DNA of 64,000 nucleotides from Hyphochytrium catenoides (GCA_900088475.1 FLMG01000016.1:8836-72835), one strand, 5' to 3'; counted from the stretch's first letter, positions 45,117 to 58,732 are shown. Translations and numbers: made by a program. The notes: generated by a model from the letters alone, not told the origin.

Positions 45117-48031
45117 TCAATCCGCATAGACAGTTAGGGCTAGAAGTCTAACCTGCATGCTATTCTTCCGGTTGCAGTGCGGCATATCGCGGGTAAAGTA
45201 CTCAGCATTCGCATCAAGACGCTGGTGGCCACCAAACTCAGCCCTGTCGCTGTCGGTTAACAGCATGTACTTCCCAGGCCTGTCAACGCCAATTGCATAG
45301 TCTGGGAAGCTCTGGTGGGAGTTGAAACTGAAGACAAAGACAAGACCTGCCTTCTCGAAAACGATGACCTTGTCCTGCTCGTGCTTCAAAGATATGTACG
45401 CGTCCGTCGCCAGAAGTACGTTGTACTGCTTATCCATGCTATTCATTGCCCTGTCCCAGTTATTTAAATGTTGATAGCGCAGTAGTGGGTCGTCGACAAG
45501 GTTCCATTGTCTCCTGCAGTTGTGGAAGCTCCAGTTATTGCCCTGTCTTGGAAAGTCAATCCACTCAGGATGGCCGAACTCGTTGCCCATAAAATTAAGC
45601 CAAGCTTCTCCTCCGAGTGCATAGGTAAGGGTCCTAATCATCTTGTGCAAAGCAATACCACGGTCGACGATACCGTTCACAGGGTGAACCGTTGACATTC
45701 CGGTGTACATTTCCTTGTCCATCAGCCAGAAAGCAAGCGTCTTGTCTCCGACAAGAGCTTGGTCGTGGCTTTCTGCGTATGTGATCGTTCTCTCGGAGTA
45801 GCGGCGGTTAGTCAAAGTCCAGCAGATGGCTGACATATCCCATTGCTCATCGGTAGATTCCTTCAGCAGTTTGATCCACATGTCTGGGACAGCCATAGCA
45901 AGGCGGTAGTCAAACCCGACTCCTCCCTCCTTGACGGGTCGGCACAGTCCAGGCATGCCTGAGACATCCTCGGCGATGGTAATAGCAGGAGGGTTCATCG
46001 TGTGCAGCAGTTCATTAGCCAGCTGAAGGTAGACAATGGCATCATCATCCGTCATTGACCGGTCAGAAAAGTACTCTCCGTAGTCTCCGCTGAACCCAAA
46101 CCCAATGCCGTGGTGCAAATAGAGCATCGAGGTCACGCCGTCGAACCTGTAGCCATCAAACCCATACTCGTCCACCCACCAACGGCAGTTGGAGAGTAGG
46201 AAACGTAATGTCTCGAAGTTGCCATAGTTAAAGATCCGAGAGTCCCATAGCTCATGCTTCCCTCTAGGTCCCGCGTGGAAATAATGCGCATCAGTGCCAT
46301 CAAACATGTTGATGCCGTCCAGGACATTAGTGGAGGCGTGGCTGTGGACGATATCCATAATAACGAGCATCCCAAGCTCATGCGCCCTATCCACAAGGGC
46401 CTTCAGGTCATCAGGAGTGCCAGAGCGAGAGGACACAGCAAAGAAGTTCGTCACGTGATAACCAAAGCTGCCATAATAAGCGTGCTCCATGATGGCCATC
46501 AGCTGTACGCAGTTGTATCCTTGACGATGGATGCGAGGCAGAACGTCGTCCGCAAACTCCTTGTAGGTATGAACACGACCCTCGATGCCGGCCATCCCGA
46601 CGTGGGCCTCGTAAATCCTCAGCGCTTCGTTATCAGGTAACTTCTTCCGTGCAGTTCTCCACTTGTACTTCTCATCTGGATCCCAGTGTACGGCGCAGTA
46701 GCTGAGGCTGTTTTCATTGACCTGTTGGACGGCATAAGGCGCCCAGCACGGGATGCGGTGCTCCATCTTTCCATCTGGTCCAGTGACGGCGCACTTGATC
46801 CTGCTCCCGTGTTTGATCCTCTTCCCTCCTTCTGGAAGATCGCTGATGAAGCAATACCAGTCTCCAAACTCTGAGCGTTCCATGGGGTTGGCATTGGCGT
46901 CCCAATGATTGAAGTCTCCAATGAGAGCTAGTCGCTGTGCTGCAGGAGCCCACTCCCGGTAGTGGTAGCCGTGCTTTTCCCCATCATAGATGAGTCCATA
47001 GCGCTTGTAGCCCTTGGCAAACTCATGCAGCCCTCCGCCGTTCTTCGCAATGTTTTCCTACGGCAGGGAGAGAAACGGAACACTCAGTACCGCTAGAAGA
47101 GACGAAAAGAGACGACGCCCTTAGAAAGTAACTGGAAGCCAACCGCCGCAAAATGCTAGTGTCTAGGCAAGATCATGGACTCAAGGGGTTGAATAACGTC
47201 CGATAGGCCCTTCAGGCTCACCTTGACCTGCTTATACCGTGAATAACGGCCGCGCAGAGTGTTCTCATATGGCTCCAGCCACGGATCAACAGCAATTAGC
47301 GCCGTACCGTCAGTCGCATTTCTAAACCGGTGGGGCCCTGTCTGCCACACATCTTCAAATAGAATCTGGAGAGAGGCAACGTCAGATTTGTCCTAGGCAT
47401 GGATGACTAGCCTTCTTGGTTAGGCGAGAGGTAGCCAGCAATCTAAGGAACAGGGATAATCTGAGAATACAGGCACAGATCAAGATGAATGGCATCAAGG
47501 TATGGAAAAAGAAGGACGAGCAAACCATCACAATGACCTCGAAGTATAGGGCCAAGAAGTCAAGGAGAGATCACTGGTCAAGCGCAGCAGGGGCAGGTAA
47601 GCCGCTATATATACATGGACTTTGGCCAGTAGATGCTGAGTCAGGAGGTAACCCTCTCCAGCAGCCTTTCTCGCCATCTCTTATGTATCGCCATCTCAAC
47701 TCACCTCGCCAATGTCTGAAGAGACGATTCTCTTATGGTTGTCTCCTTCATTCCAGATCTTCTCCTCTGGATTTTCTTCATTGATCATCACGTACTTGTA
47801 CTCGAACGGCCAGTCACGAGGCAGGTGCACTGAGGTTTCGTAGACCTTCTGTCCATGCTCTTCATGAGACTCTTTCAGCGGGATCCCGCTTTCAGCTTTC
47901 CATGACCCAAGCTCTGGGATGCTTCCTGCAATTCTTAGGGAAAAGTTATAAGGAACCGAGATTCTCACTCGGAACTTGCATTCGCTGAACTCTCTCGAGT
48001 GCATCCTGTCGTCAGCGTGAGCTGCCACCAT
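45117..48031 (-). CDS. 1,4-alpha-glucan branching enzyme with N-terminal CBM20
   Basis: Three exons, 48031-47705, 47365-47222 and 47057-45117, all phase 0, encode 803 aa. Exon 1 is a starch-binding CBM20 module: FRVRISVPYNFSLRIAGS, PELGSWK, FEYKYVMINEENPEEKIWNE and GDNHKR give the paired Trp sites. Exon 2 and the start of exon 3 are the eukaryotic branching enzyme N terminus (DPWLEPYENTLRGRYSRYKQ, NGGGLHEFAKGY, then a CBM48-like region with GDFNHWDANANPMER). The GH13 barrel shows region I DIVHSHAS, region II YGFDGYRFDGVTSMLYLHHG (nucleophile Asp), region III ITIAEDVSGMPG (acid/base Glu) and region IV YAESHDQA. The enzyme makes alpha-1,6 branches in starch or glycogen. No signal or transit peptide is evident, so a cytosolic polyglucan is likely. 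The CBM20 in front of the normal CBM48 is the odd feature. Confidence 0.94.
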
Positions 48032-48534
48032 TGTGGAGAGGAGAGAGCAGTGACCAGACGAGAGAGAGAGAAGGCAAGAAAGACGCGGTGCGGTTATTAT
48101 AGTCTCAAAGATATCAGAGCCGATCTGGGAGGCGGTAAATTGAATATTGAAGAAATCCTTGATATAGCGAAGAGAAGGGGCAGGGAGGACAATATGAAAG
48201 GGCGACCACTGGGAAATGACTGCAGGACCTCTTTTAACGCCTCGGCCCCTTCTGTCACTTACCTTGAACCCCTTCCCTGTCTTGATAATGGCTTTGTTCT
48301 CTTTCCCACAGGCAAGTGCTTGTGAAGATTGACGCTGCAGGATCTTGCTTTCTGCTGGGTGATGAGGCGAGGAGAGGGAACAGCTGTTGGTCTGCTTCCC
48401 GTTTCTGGAGGAAGATATCTTTCTTTCCTTGTCCGTTCAAGAGGTAGAGCGATCAATCGAGATACTGTATGAGGATCTTAGGCAGACAGAATGAAACAGA
48501 GATGAAAGACGATGAGCTAAAGGTAAGAGAATGA

Positions 48535-48585
<51 letters not shown>

Positions 48586-50027
48586 TTGAGAGGGAGGAAG
48601 AGAGAAAGAGAGAAGTAGCAGACTCACCGTGATCAGATAGCTGAACTGAGAGGGAGACAGAGGGAGGAAAAGGGAAACAGAGTGTAAGAGTAGAGAGAGA
48701 GAGGAAGAGAGAACCCCGAAAGAGAGAGAGAGAGAGAAAGAGAAGGGAAGAGCGAGAGGAAGAAGGGTGAGAGAGAGGAAACAATTGACATGAGATCCTG
48801 AGCTTTCTTGTTCTTCTCTCTCTCTCGTGCGCCATGGCTTCGCATCACCCAATGGACCCCTCCCACCCAAAGGTGTGTCAGCCGGGCTAAGTATACCAAG
48901 TCAAATATTTATCTAAGTATTATAACAGATAGTAAAATTCCTCTTTTCTCTTTTTTCTCATTCACAAGTCCGCTTAGAAAACTTACTCTCCCTTCACGTT
49001 TCCTGGGGTGGTCCCAAGATGGTCTTCTTGATTCTTTGCTCCAGGAATCCTGATCCATCACGACTTCTGTCACGTAGCATTGGGTGAGCATTGCCCATAG
49101 ATAAGACCGGGGTAATCAAACTCACGAAACCTTTTGAGGATGGTAGGGATGATCTCTTTGGCCATTCTTAACTATAATAGTACCCCCACCCCCAACATAT
49201 TCTGCAAAGGAAGGCGGGTGGGCGATCAGAATCCTTTATTCAGCGGAAGGTTACGACGGAGAAGGCAAGGGCTGGTCATCAACTCAAACCCGCAAGAGCA
49301 GCAAGCGTGTCGCTTCGTCTGTGTGATCTGTTTGCTTGTCTTTCTTGGTGCCGTGTGCCGCCGCGTCATTCCAATGTGAGTAGGTTCGGGTGTCGCTGCT
49401 GGCGCGGCAGAGAACGTGGCCAGTGGGACGACCAGCGTGAGTGGCACCGGATAGGAAAGAAGGAAGAGCCATCCCAGCCATAGAAGCGAGATAAAAGGCA
49501 CCTATGACAGCTCACCCTCTCCATTTGATAAGCAACCTAAAGGGCTATTCACTTCACTCTACGACCGCTAACATGGAGACCAGATGAAGCCGCAGCTGCC
49601 TGACAGAGTACCTGACCCAGTAGTTCCCAGTAGTCAGAAAAGTTTAGGAAAAGAATATAAGTAGAACTGCAGTTGTAAACTTTGGTTTTGATTCGACCAT
49701 TAAGAAGAAGGGTTTGCCCGTTGCTTCTTCCGTTGAAGATGAAATGTTTGGAGTGCACAACATGGCGTATATGAACATCCTTTAGAGCTCCAGGCTCACT
49801 TTAGGTTCTGAGTCTGCTCAGTCCCTTGACGTCCTTGATGTTCCCAGCCCAAGACTGGCTTTCGTCGAGAGGTGAAAGCAGGTGCGTACTTCGACAATAA
49901 GTGCTTGATCTTTAGGCAGGACGGACTCAGAAACGACAATGACAATAAGCCTTAACGTAGAACTCATCCGAGCTCGCTGAGTTCTAGGATAATAAGTTGT
50001 TGTGGCGCTTGCTATGGCACATTTTCG
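48032..50027. other. Non-genic region with GA microsatellites
   Basis: About 2 kb between the start of the branching enzyme gene and the 3' end of the SCC2 gene, both on the - strand. It contains (GA)n tracts at about 48535-48583 and 48690-48745. Open frames over these tracts are low complexity; 49100-50000 shows no recognisable exon. Confidence 0.45.
48535..48775. repeat. (GA)n microsatellite cluster
   Basis: Purine tracts on the + strand, including a pure GA run near 48548-48581, and further GA-rich blocks to 48775. They read as CT on the coding strand of the branching enzyme gene, about 500-750 bp upstream of its start. Confidence 0.9.
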
Positions 50028-53000
50028 TCATTCCTCGTCAGAGTCTTTGTAAGACTGCTTGGACCGTAGAGACTTCCTGCTTCTTCGTCTTGACGTGGAA
50101 GAAGTTCTTTCACGGATAGCGCTGAGATTAACGGCGCCCCCTTCATTGATAGCCAGTCTTGCAAGCTTCAGAAGAGAGCTTAAGGTACGCTCGTCCTTAA
50201 AGAGGTTGAACGATGCCATGAGTGGCACAGCATAGGTTGGAGGGTTAGTTTCTTTTGATACTGGCTTTTCGGAGGCCTACAACAAGAGTTCGGAAGGAAA
50301 TATGCTCAGGATCTTTTCGTCTTCGCAGATAGCGCTGCTCGGGCAGCGCTACTTGCTTAAAGAGTCACAATGTGACAAGAAGTTTAGCCCAGCACAGCTT
50401 GGAAGCCACATACCTTTGTAGCATCCATTGGCGAGAATGCCTGAATTCTATTCTCATGCAGTTGATACACTCGCTTAAGGTAGTCTCGTACAGACGCTAA
50501 GAGGACGAGAGAGTAGGCGCCCGCTATGAGTGACTCTGCAGTCTCGGAAGATTCCTTCGCATCTCTACCCTCTGCCTCAAGGTGTTCTGGAAACTCGTCT
50601 TCGTCGCTGCCAACATCCATCAGGTCACGAAAGCGCCTCCCAGCGCTTTCAAGAATCGACCTAAGTAGCAGGTTAGCCGTAACCGTAGCCCCGCAAACAG
50701 CTCATTTGCGCTTACCGTCCTTTTAAAGAGGTAAGTCGGTTGATCGAGAAGATGAGATAGAGGGGTTCCTCTTGCACATCATAGGGAAGGGTCGCCAAAA
50801 TGCTGGCGATATAGCTGAGAAACTCCAACTCTAGCACCACTGCATCTTGGTGCATGAAGAGCGCATGCTTGGGCTCCGCTGCCATCAGGAAGTCCTCGAA
50901 CCCGCTCAACAACTTTTTGAAAAATGAGTGTCTACTTGATCGTTGATTCCTGACGCAAAGGCCATAGAGGCGGCCCATGAAGCTGTATTCCTCCTGGTCC
51001 GCATGATCTGCCATCTTCACTTTCCTGCAAGAGAATGGCTTCAGTCCACCAGAAATACTCGCTCATACCCAGTCACGTACCAAGCTCCAAACACATCTCT
51101 CTGAAAAGTGAATGACAGCCTAATGCCCTCAAAAATAGGCTAGAGGAAGCTGCGGTCAGAGGCAATTAATGGCCAGGGTATATCTGTCGTCTTACCTGGA
51201 AGATCATGGAGGGATATTTCTCAGCCTGCTTCACTAGCGCTCTATGAGCTACTTCTCGATTCGAGGGAAGTCTGTCGGTAGCTACTGCAACTAGGTAAGG
51301 TATACAGGCCATGGGGCTGACTAAGCCTTGCCTCAAAATAGTTGCAATAAGCTCCGCAGCCTCTTTTCTCACTGTCCCATCCCCGGACAAAAGGAAGGAT
51401 AGAAACGTAGGTAGGTGGATCTGGAGGACGCCTCCGATGACACTGGCGTCGGCATCCTGATCTCCTTTCACTTGTTCTGACTTCTGCTTTCTGCATAACA
51501 GTCAGTTTAGCCTCATCGACTCTTGGTACAAAGTAGTTGACAATCCTACCTCGCCCTTAGCTCTTCCTTTGCGGTTCCACTGCTTATGCGCTCTTCCTCG
51601 CACTTCAGGATGTCTACCAGACTGGCGCCGGCTAGTTAGATCTAGTGGGCATGCATAACAAAATATAATCCTACCTGATAAGAACCTGCTTCTGCACCTC
51701 CTTCCCCTTCTCTGCGAGTAATTCGGCAATAACTCCAGTTTGTTCAGCTTCTAGCAGAAATTTTGGGCTACGGGAGAAGAGAAAGCCCAAGCCTTGCACA
51801 CCCTTAATAATGACAGGAGCACTGTATTTCCTCCTAACGTAACCAATTAGGAGCTCATAAAGTGTCTTGGTTATCTGAGGCCATAGGTGCATTAGTAAAT
51901 CCTGGGCAACCGGCACTGAAGGCTAAACTTACCTCTCCCCGCACCAATGGGTAGGAGGAAGTGTCTCCTGCCTCCGATGATTGGGACATAGATTCCTCAT
52001 CAGAAAATGCTTCATCCAGATCGAGATACTTTGACATCAGCCCAACGACGAAAATGGCTCGCTGGAGATTAGCCAAAACCTTTCCTGATTGGCCTGCAGG
52101 CATTCGAGAGAGATCCTCAAGCGTCGAGTACTTCACTAGGTACGCATGGAACTGTTTCAGAATGGCGAACCAAGCACTGTTTGACATGGATGGGCAACGC
52201 TGCCGATAGGAGCTATGTGTGACTAGAGAAGCTAAGCACTCCACGCATGGCTCCACCACACTTGGCGGACATCTGTAAAGGGTTGATTGAGCTTTAGGGA
52301 GGCACGCTGCAGGTCGAGGTTGGATGTCTTACCTGTAAATCAAATTCTTGAGATCCTTCTCCAAACACTCAATAACACGAACTTCAAGCCTCTCCTGCAG
52401 TGGTATCAAACGCTTCAACATTGAGGCAGTCGTTCTAGGATGTTCAGTTCTAAGACGAATGATTGGCATGGATAACATGGTGGGCGGGTCTACCTGAAAA
52501 CCATTTGCTGCTCATTATGGGGCAGGTGAGCGCTCTCTTTTAGGTATATCATAAGGGTGTTGAAGTGAGGCAAAAGGATTCTTGCATTTGCGCGACAGAA
52601 TACTTCGAGTGACTCAAGAATGTCCTTAACCTCATATTTCCCTTGCTGGTCGGCTGAAGAACGTTGAGTCTCTTCCAAGGTGAGAAGCTCCTTCACCAAG
52701 CTATTGGTGGCAGTTAGCTACTTTAGAGAAGAGACGGTCCCAAGCGTTAACTACGTACCCTGAGACGACATTAACGCAACCTTCCCGAATGACCTGTCGC
52801 TCCTTCAGCCGCTCCTTTTTCTGCCGCACGCCATCCTTTTGCTGATGGTCCTGAAGTAATCTCTCTAGAAGACCCAACAGCCAGCCAGCAGAGCCAACTC
52901 TGGACACCACTTCTACAATAGTCTTTGCCACATCGTAACCGCGGTCGTTAAGCTTTGATGGCTGCATTGAAGCTAGCGAGGGTTTGACTTCAGAGACTGC

Positions 53001-56000
53001 GGGAGTGCTATTAAAGTATGGAGTCTGAGGAACGCTAGGAGTTTCAGGGTACTCTCCGGGCGTCTGATCACCAACACCTTCCCTCTGACTCTTTGAACTC
53101 ATAGGTGTTTGATGCGGAGTCGTCAACCCGCGACTCGGGGTTTGATAGCTCGCGGTGCCATCCTTAGCCAGAAAAGTACTTTCCTCAGAGCCGAACCAAA
53201 GTTCCTGTGGATGGGGGAGTTTAGAGCTTAGGCATAACATCGAGAAGGTTGTCTCTAGCGCCCACCTGGAATGTTTCTTCCACAAGCTCCTTTACGGATT
53301 CTTCTTCTGCTATCGCATTCAACCTAGCAACGAGACGAATAGATATGTCCGTTCTCCTGCTTGACTCTGGCTGGGTTTGAAGGATCCGTCTGGCCAGCTT
53401 TATCACTGCCTTTCGCACGCTAACTCCTTTGTCCAAGAGTCGATCAAAAATGAGGTCATAATAGCTATCCAGCTAGGGCATTAAAGAATGTCAGGCTTAT
53501 CTCTNNNNNNNNNNNNNNNNNNNNNNNNNNNNNNNNGGCAATATGGCTGTCCTACCAGTTCAGCCTGGCCGATTAGGTACTTCCCAACAAGATCCACCGC
53601 CGCTTGTCGGACAGAAATAGCCTCATCTTGGAAGCAGACCTTCACAGCTCTCCGCACAGTGTCGTTTCCCATGAGCAATGGATCCACGACGATAATGGAG
53701 TCTAACGCCTTCAAAACTCTGGCCCTGTACGTCGGTTGACTCTCTCCCAGCAACTGCATGAGATGTCCTGATTGAGAATGGTCATGTTAGACAAGTATAT
53801 CAACCTTAATCCTGATCGACCGTACCTAACATTGTCTCGAAACCCCCACAGAGGTCGCCGGAAGTCAGTTCGAAGCGGTAAAGGGTACATAATGAATGGT
53901 AGCTGCAAAAGCGGAGCTAGGTTTAGTCTAGTTCTAGTCCAACTGTTTGGGTAGGGAGAATTCCACAGACTTTACCTTAGAACGATGCCACTCTCGTGTC
54001 CCAGTGTGGCTCGAGGCACAAAACACCCAGGCAGACTGACAGCAGAGCCTAATATTTGAATCCAGGTCGGAAGGGTCCGCGAGTCCTCGTCAATCGTCCG
54101 CTTCAGCCACATTGTCATGAGGTAAAGCTGAGCATCTCTCTCAGTAGAAGTTCGCTTGCTCAGCGTTTCTAGCAAATGCTGCCTTCGGGCCATGACCGCC
54201 AGCGTCTCCTATTAATGAAGGAGATTCCCGTGGAGATACGGAAGAAGTTCAGTTCATGGGTGTTTTTGGCGTTACAGTTAACGAGTCAGTTTTGGCTACC
54301 TCATCAGCTTCTGTCACGATTTCTTTAGTTGCTTTCTTTAACTGAGAGCATTGGAGCTTTAAACTCTGTAATAGGTGATATTAGATGTTAGGACAAATCA
54401 AATGAAGTTCGTAAATGTCACCTCTTGCTGTTCATCAAGTCGCTGCTGCAGGTCTGACTCTTCGCCGATGCCGTGACATCGCACATCACAGGTTAGTTCC
54501 CTGACACTAAGAGCCAAACGGTCAGATACAGCTTAATTGTTATATAGAGGCAGATGGCCTCGTACCTTGCGCAGATTCGACCTATAATGTCAAGAGCCAT
54601 AAGTCCAAACGAGGACTCAACGATTCTCTCGGAGGTTTTTTGGTTCTTCTTTGTCGATAGAGTGGCCACGAGGGCACGACTTAGGACGACTAGGATGGAT
54701 TCAGCAACTGGCCATTCAGGGTATCTCATGGCCTGTCTACATGTGAGCTATCGTCTTCGAAGTAGAGTGACTTCCGATAACATATGACCGACCTGGAGCA
54801 GATCCTCCACAAGTTGCGCCAGTGAAGCGCGATACGGTCCGCCTTCCTCCTTCTTGCTGCATCGCGCCAGTAATCCTTGAATGAATGTTTGGACCGTTGC
54901 CAATGCTTCGTTCTTACAACCTTCCACTGCCTCAACTAAAGCAGTTGGCCCTTCGACATTCTCCTCCCCTCTCCCTTGCCAGTGCTTAAGGGCATCAACG
55001 ACTCCGATAGAACTCTGCATTAGCTGTAGGATGGCACCGGTCACCTATCAAGTAAATCAAAGGTTAAGAGAGCTCTGGAGAATGTACAAGCCAGGTTCTG
55101 TATCTACCATTTGAAGCTTCACAGAAGAGTCTCGTAGCTTGAAAGACTTCAAGCCCTTCTTGGAGGATGGCGTTTTGGCAATCAGGCCCAGTAGATCCTC
55201 CAGCATTAAACTTCTGTGGGTCTTATACTTCATAAAGACGACCCGTAATACTTCGATGGCGGCGAGCTGAAGGAGAATAGCGTCGTCGGAGCTCTCTAGC
55301 GAGAGCAAGGCCATTATGGAGGTCGTAAGCTCTAGGAGGACTTTATCGTCCAACTTTAGAACTTCTAAAAAGCTCTGCCATGCTTCCAAGAGGTCACAGA
55401 CCGCAGGAATGCTTTTGGCCACTTCTCTTGAAAACCTCTTTGAGATATGGCTCTTGTTGTTTGCGCCGCCGCGCGATCCCTTTGAAGAAGAGCGCCGACT
55501 AGAGGATAAATTGTTTCGACCTCTGAGCTTCGCTTTTATTTCGCCTGAGCCCTCGCCTTCATCTCCAAATTCCATATCGGGAGTCGCCTCAGCCCCATCA
55601 TAGTCATCTGGATCAATGGCCTGTTTCAGCTTTGCCCCAGCCCTTTCAGTAAACTAGAGGGAGGGTGGGAAGTTATAGACTTACAGGGTCCATGGCCGGC
55701 TGCAGCCATTTCGCCAGCACATGCTTCCACAGTGCGACACAATTTTCAATGACTTCGTCCATCAGTAGCCTGCGATCTATGTTCTCGGCCGACATGATCA
55801 GCAAGATCGCACTTGCTGACCGCATGCAAACGCCGATGTGCCTAGAGGGAATCCCTTTCCGACAGATGAATAGGACGGAGAGCGTTTGTGTAGCTTGTAC
55901 AACAGCAGCGTACCTGCCTTAGCCCACTCATTATCTCCTGTGCCGAGTTCACCTAGCTTGAACGCATCAAGCGTCGTTCCTTCTTGTACCTATTACTTCA

Positions 56001-57004
56001 GTCAGAAAATCTTTGGATTGAGCTTGCAATGTACGGAACGGACCATCTTATCTAGTATGGTAATAAGGGCAGAGAACGTGTCCACGTTGACGGACGTCAA
56101 AAGCTTTTGCTTGTGGAGGAGTTGAAGCTCCTGTATTATCCTTTTGGAGTCATGGTCTGACAGTGCCATTACAGATTCGGCCCCCGTCGGCTCCTCATTA
56201 TCGTCGTCAGCTATGCTCTGGTCGTACTGTTTGTGGTGTCCGATCTTAGCGTAGTTGCTGTTTTCAACATTCTGTGCCATTTTTTGCATACTTCGTGAGC
56301 TCAAAGAACCAGATTTCTACCCACTGTAATGATACCTCAATTATATGCTCAAAGTACTCGACAGCCTGAGCTAGAACCTTTTCTTGAGAAACGACGACCC
56401 CTTGCTGGCTCTTTGGAGGTTCTTGGACTGCTGGGCGGAACTTCTTTCCCTTATCTACACTCAGATGTTTCTTGTCCTTCTTCCGACTATCCTGATCCTT
56501 GTCTTGATCTCGTTTCCTTTTTGCGATTTTCGGGGTCTTAGTTGGAGTAACATCTGGCACAGGGCGCACTACTTCGATTGGAGCTCAGTCACGCGTTGGA
56601 TGGCGGCTAAGGAGAGCACAATTTACCTGGAGCTGACGATACAGCAGCGTCCAGACTAAGAAAGCCTTCCTGCGCAAGCACTTGAACGATGGTGGGACTA
56701 GAAGTTCCTCTAGTAGTAGTGAGACAAGATGCCGACTTCTTGGCTCTCACTGCTCGTCTAGAATTAGGGCGTTAGGTCAATCAATGCCGATTTGCAAAAC
56801 CAGTCTGAATGCTTACAGGTCTTTGCAATCGACCGCCCTTAGAAGAGTCCTAATCTCCGTTTGGGTAGCCGGCGATATGTTGGCCCAAGTGGGCCTGTGG
56901 GAGTCGGCAAGTATTGGAAGCCAAGAAATCTCATTTAACGCCTTCGTATTGCCCTTGATGATAGGCACCACCTCAGACGTTAAAGAGCTTGACAGAATGG
57001 ACAT
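50028..57004 (-). CDS. SCC2: Cohesin loading factor SCC2/NIPBL-like HEAT-repeat protein
   Basis: Large gene of some 20 short exons, from MSILSSSLTSEVVPIIKGNT (ATG at 57004) to a Lys/Arg/Ser-rich tail (RRRSRKSLRSKQSYKDSDEE) ending at 50028. The N-terminal part has a Lys-rich linker (PTKTPKIAKRKRDQDKDQDS, near 56540). The HEAT-repeat core is diagnostic: YRARVLKALDSIIVVDPLL, VRRAVKVCFQDEAISVRQA with AVDLVGKYLIG following, SYYDLIFDRLLDKGVSVRKA, then IKLARRILQTQPESSR and SVKELVEETFQ|ELWFGSEES. These match the Scc2 hook region. With a MAU2/Scc4 partner (not in this window), Scc2 loads cohesin onto chromatin and stimulates its ATPase in the nucleus. A 32-bp run of N falls in an intron, so the protein is not interrupted. 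Individual exon limits outside the quoted segments are approximate. Confidence 0.93.
53505..53536. other. Assembly gap (32 N)
   Basis: Run of 32 undetermined bases. It lies between the SCC2 exon ending in IGQAEL and the next exon starting LDSYYDLIF, inside the intron, so coding sequence is probably complete. Confidence 0.95.
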
Positions 57005-57703
57005 GGCTCACGGCTCCGCAAGGTTTAGCGGGCGACCACCGGTATATGTATCATGAGAGCAACATAAGCTTGATAGCCAGAATGAACAACTCTACAGAGT
57101 CACTGACTAGCCTGCATATTGCTATGGAACACCATCTCCAACCCGGGTCTGACCATCTTCCTGTCACGATACCGGAACCATCTATATCAAACAACGACTC
57201 GGCTTATAAACGGGATCGGCCACGGTTTGACGGCCCGTCGTTTCAATAATGAACAGATCCGAATTACGAAGCTTTGATGAAGACACAAATTCCGATAACG
57301 GCGTCGAAATTGCGTGTCAGCAGAGATAGTAATAAGCCCCAAAAGGTGGTGTGTTTTGCAGTAATAGTCGTATTACTACTGCCAGTCTAACTTGTATTCC
57401 TCTCTTCCCGCCAACCTTCTCCAAAGCTGATGAAGCTGAAAAGCAGAGAAGCCGCAGCAGCAGCGCCGCCTTCAATCTTCGTATGCTATTCATTTCACCA
57501 AATAGCAGCCGACGATCTGAGTTGCGCTCTAGCATCTATAACCAGATTTGTTACGGGCAAGGACCCTGTGCCGCCGTTCCGCTAATCGGTGCCCAGCTTT
57601 GGGCAGCGTAAATAGAATGACCTTACATGTAGCTCTTGGATGTAATAAGCACTAGCAGGCCACCCTATTCAAGGCGGTGAGCGGAGAAGCTGGACGGTAC
57701 AGG
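57005..57703. other. Divergent intergenic region (shared promoter region)
   Basis: About 700 bp between the start codons of SCC2 (-) and the VTT-family gene (+). No exon or RNA gene is seen. A bidirectional promoter is an inference from the arrangement only. Confidence 0.4.
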
Positions 57704-58732
57704 ATGCCGACCAAGAGAAGGCGAAATAGCAGCAAACATATAAAGCAAACAGAGGCCGAAGTTGAGAGTGAGAGAGCAAGTGCGAAGTCGAGGCTTCTGC
57801 TAAGGCTCCTGCCTCGTGTGGCAATCCTTGCCGTTATTATATACTTTTACCTTCTGACCCTTCACAATGGGTTTGCATCGTTGGTTGCTTCTACGCAGTC
57901 AGTGAAGGCGGTCAGTCAGGACGTGACTGTAAGTTCATTAGCTACTCTGGAAGGCGTCAAGCGGGCAAGGGGCATTTTACTGATGGCAATGGAACAAAAG
58001 TGAGGAGACCCTAACTTTGAACTAATTTCTCCACTGCTTGATCTCACACTCTCTTTTTCAAGCTTCGCCTACTCCTTGTTACTATTCAGTGGCGCGTATC
58101 TCTTCAAGCAGACGTTCGCCATTCCTGGGTCAGCGTTGCTGAATGTGACAGCGGGGGCAATCCTCCCTATTTATTTGGCGTTGCCTCTCACTACATTTCT
58201 CACTGCCTTGGGTGCCAGCGCATGCTATACCGTCTCTAAGCTCCTGTTGCCTGCCGATTTAGTGCAAGAGGTAAGAATCTAAGTGACCGGGTGCAAAGTT
58301 CTATTTATTATAGTTCACTGTTGGTCTCAGGTGTCGGACACCATCCTTCCAGGCAAGCTGGTCGCCTACCGGTCAAGTGTGGTGCGGGCGAAAGCGAAGG
58401 GCGAGCTTTTCTTCTATTTGCTTTTCCTTCGCCTTTTCCCTCTTTCTCCGAACTGGTTCAACAACATCGTGTCTCCCTGGATCGGGATCGAGCTGCCCCT
58501 ATTCTTTACCAGTGTCCTACTAGGCCTGGCGCCATACAACTTCATCACCTGTCAAGCTGGCGGTATCATCTCTGAACTTCAGTCTCCGTCTGAGATTCTC
58601 TCTACCAAAGTGCTGATTGCATTGGCCTCCATTGCCTTAGCTGCTTTAATCCCAATCTATGTGAAGTCCAGGGCTAGATCTACGGTGCTGGAAGCTGAGC
58701 AGGAAAGTCGTGCCAAACCGTTCGGCATGTAA
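57704..58732 (+). CDS. VTT/TVP38-TMEM64 (SNARE-associated Golgi) family membrane protein
   Basis: Three exons, 57704-57999, 58063-58270 and 58331-58732, encode 301 aa. A basic N terminus (MPTKRRRNSSKHIKQ) precedes a first membrane span (VAILAVIIYFYLLTLHNG). The VTT core follows: FKQTFAIPGSALLNVTAGAI, LPLTTFLTALGASACYTVS, LFFYLLFLRLFPLSPNWFNN, then SVLLGLAPYNFITCQAGG and a last span ALASIALAALIPIYV. FAIPGSxxLNxxxGA and LRLFPLSPNWxxN are the two re-entrant-loop signatures of the DedA/VTT superfamily (TMEM41/TMEM64/TVP38). Eukaryotic members act in ER or Golgi membranes and several are lipid scramblases. The subfamily is TMEM41-like or TVP38-like; the sequence alone does not decide. AATAAA occurs just after the stop. 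Confidence 0.92.

Noticed and set aside
48437-48899. Several Ser/Leu-rich frames on the - strand upstream of the branching enzyme
   Set aside because: They are translations of the GA/CT microsatellite cluster and share no frame with the enzyme.
53505-53536. N-run as a break in the SCC2 protein
   Set aside because: The exon before and the exon after are both intact around it; the gap lies in an intron.
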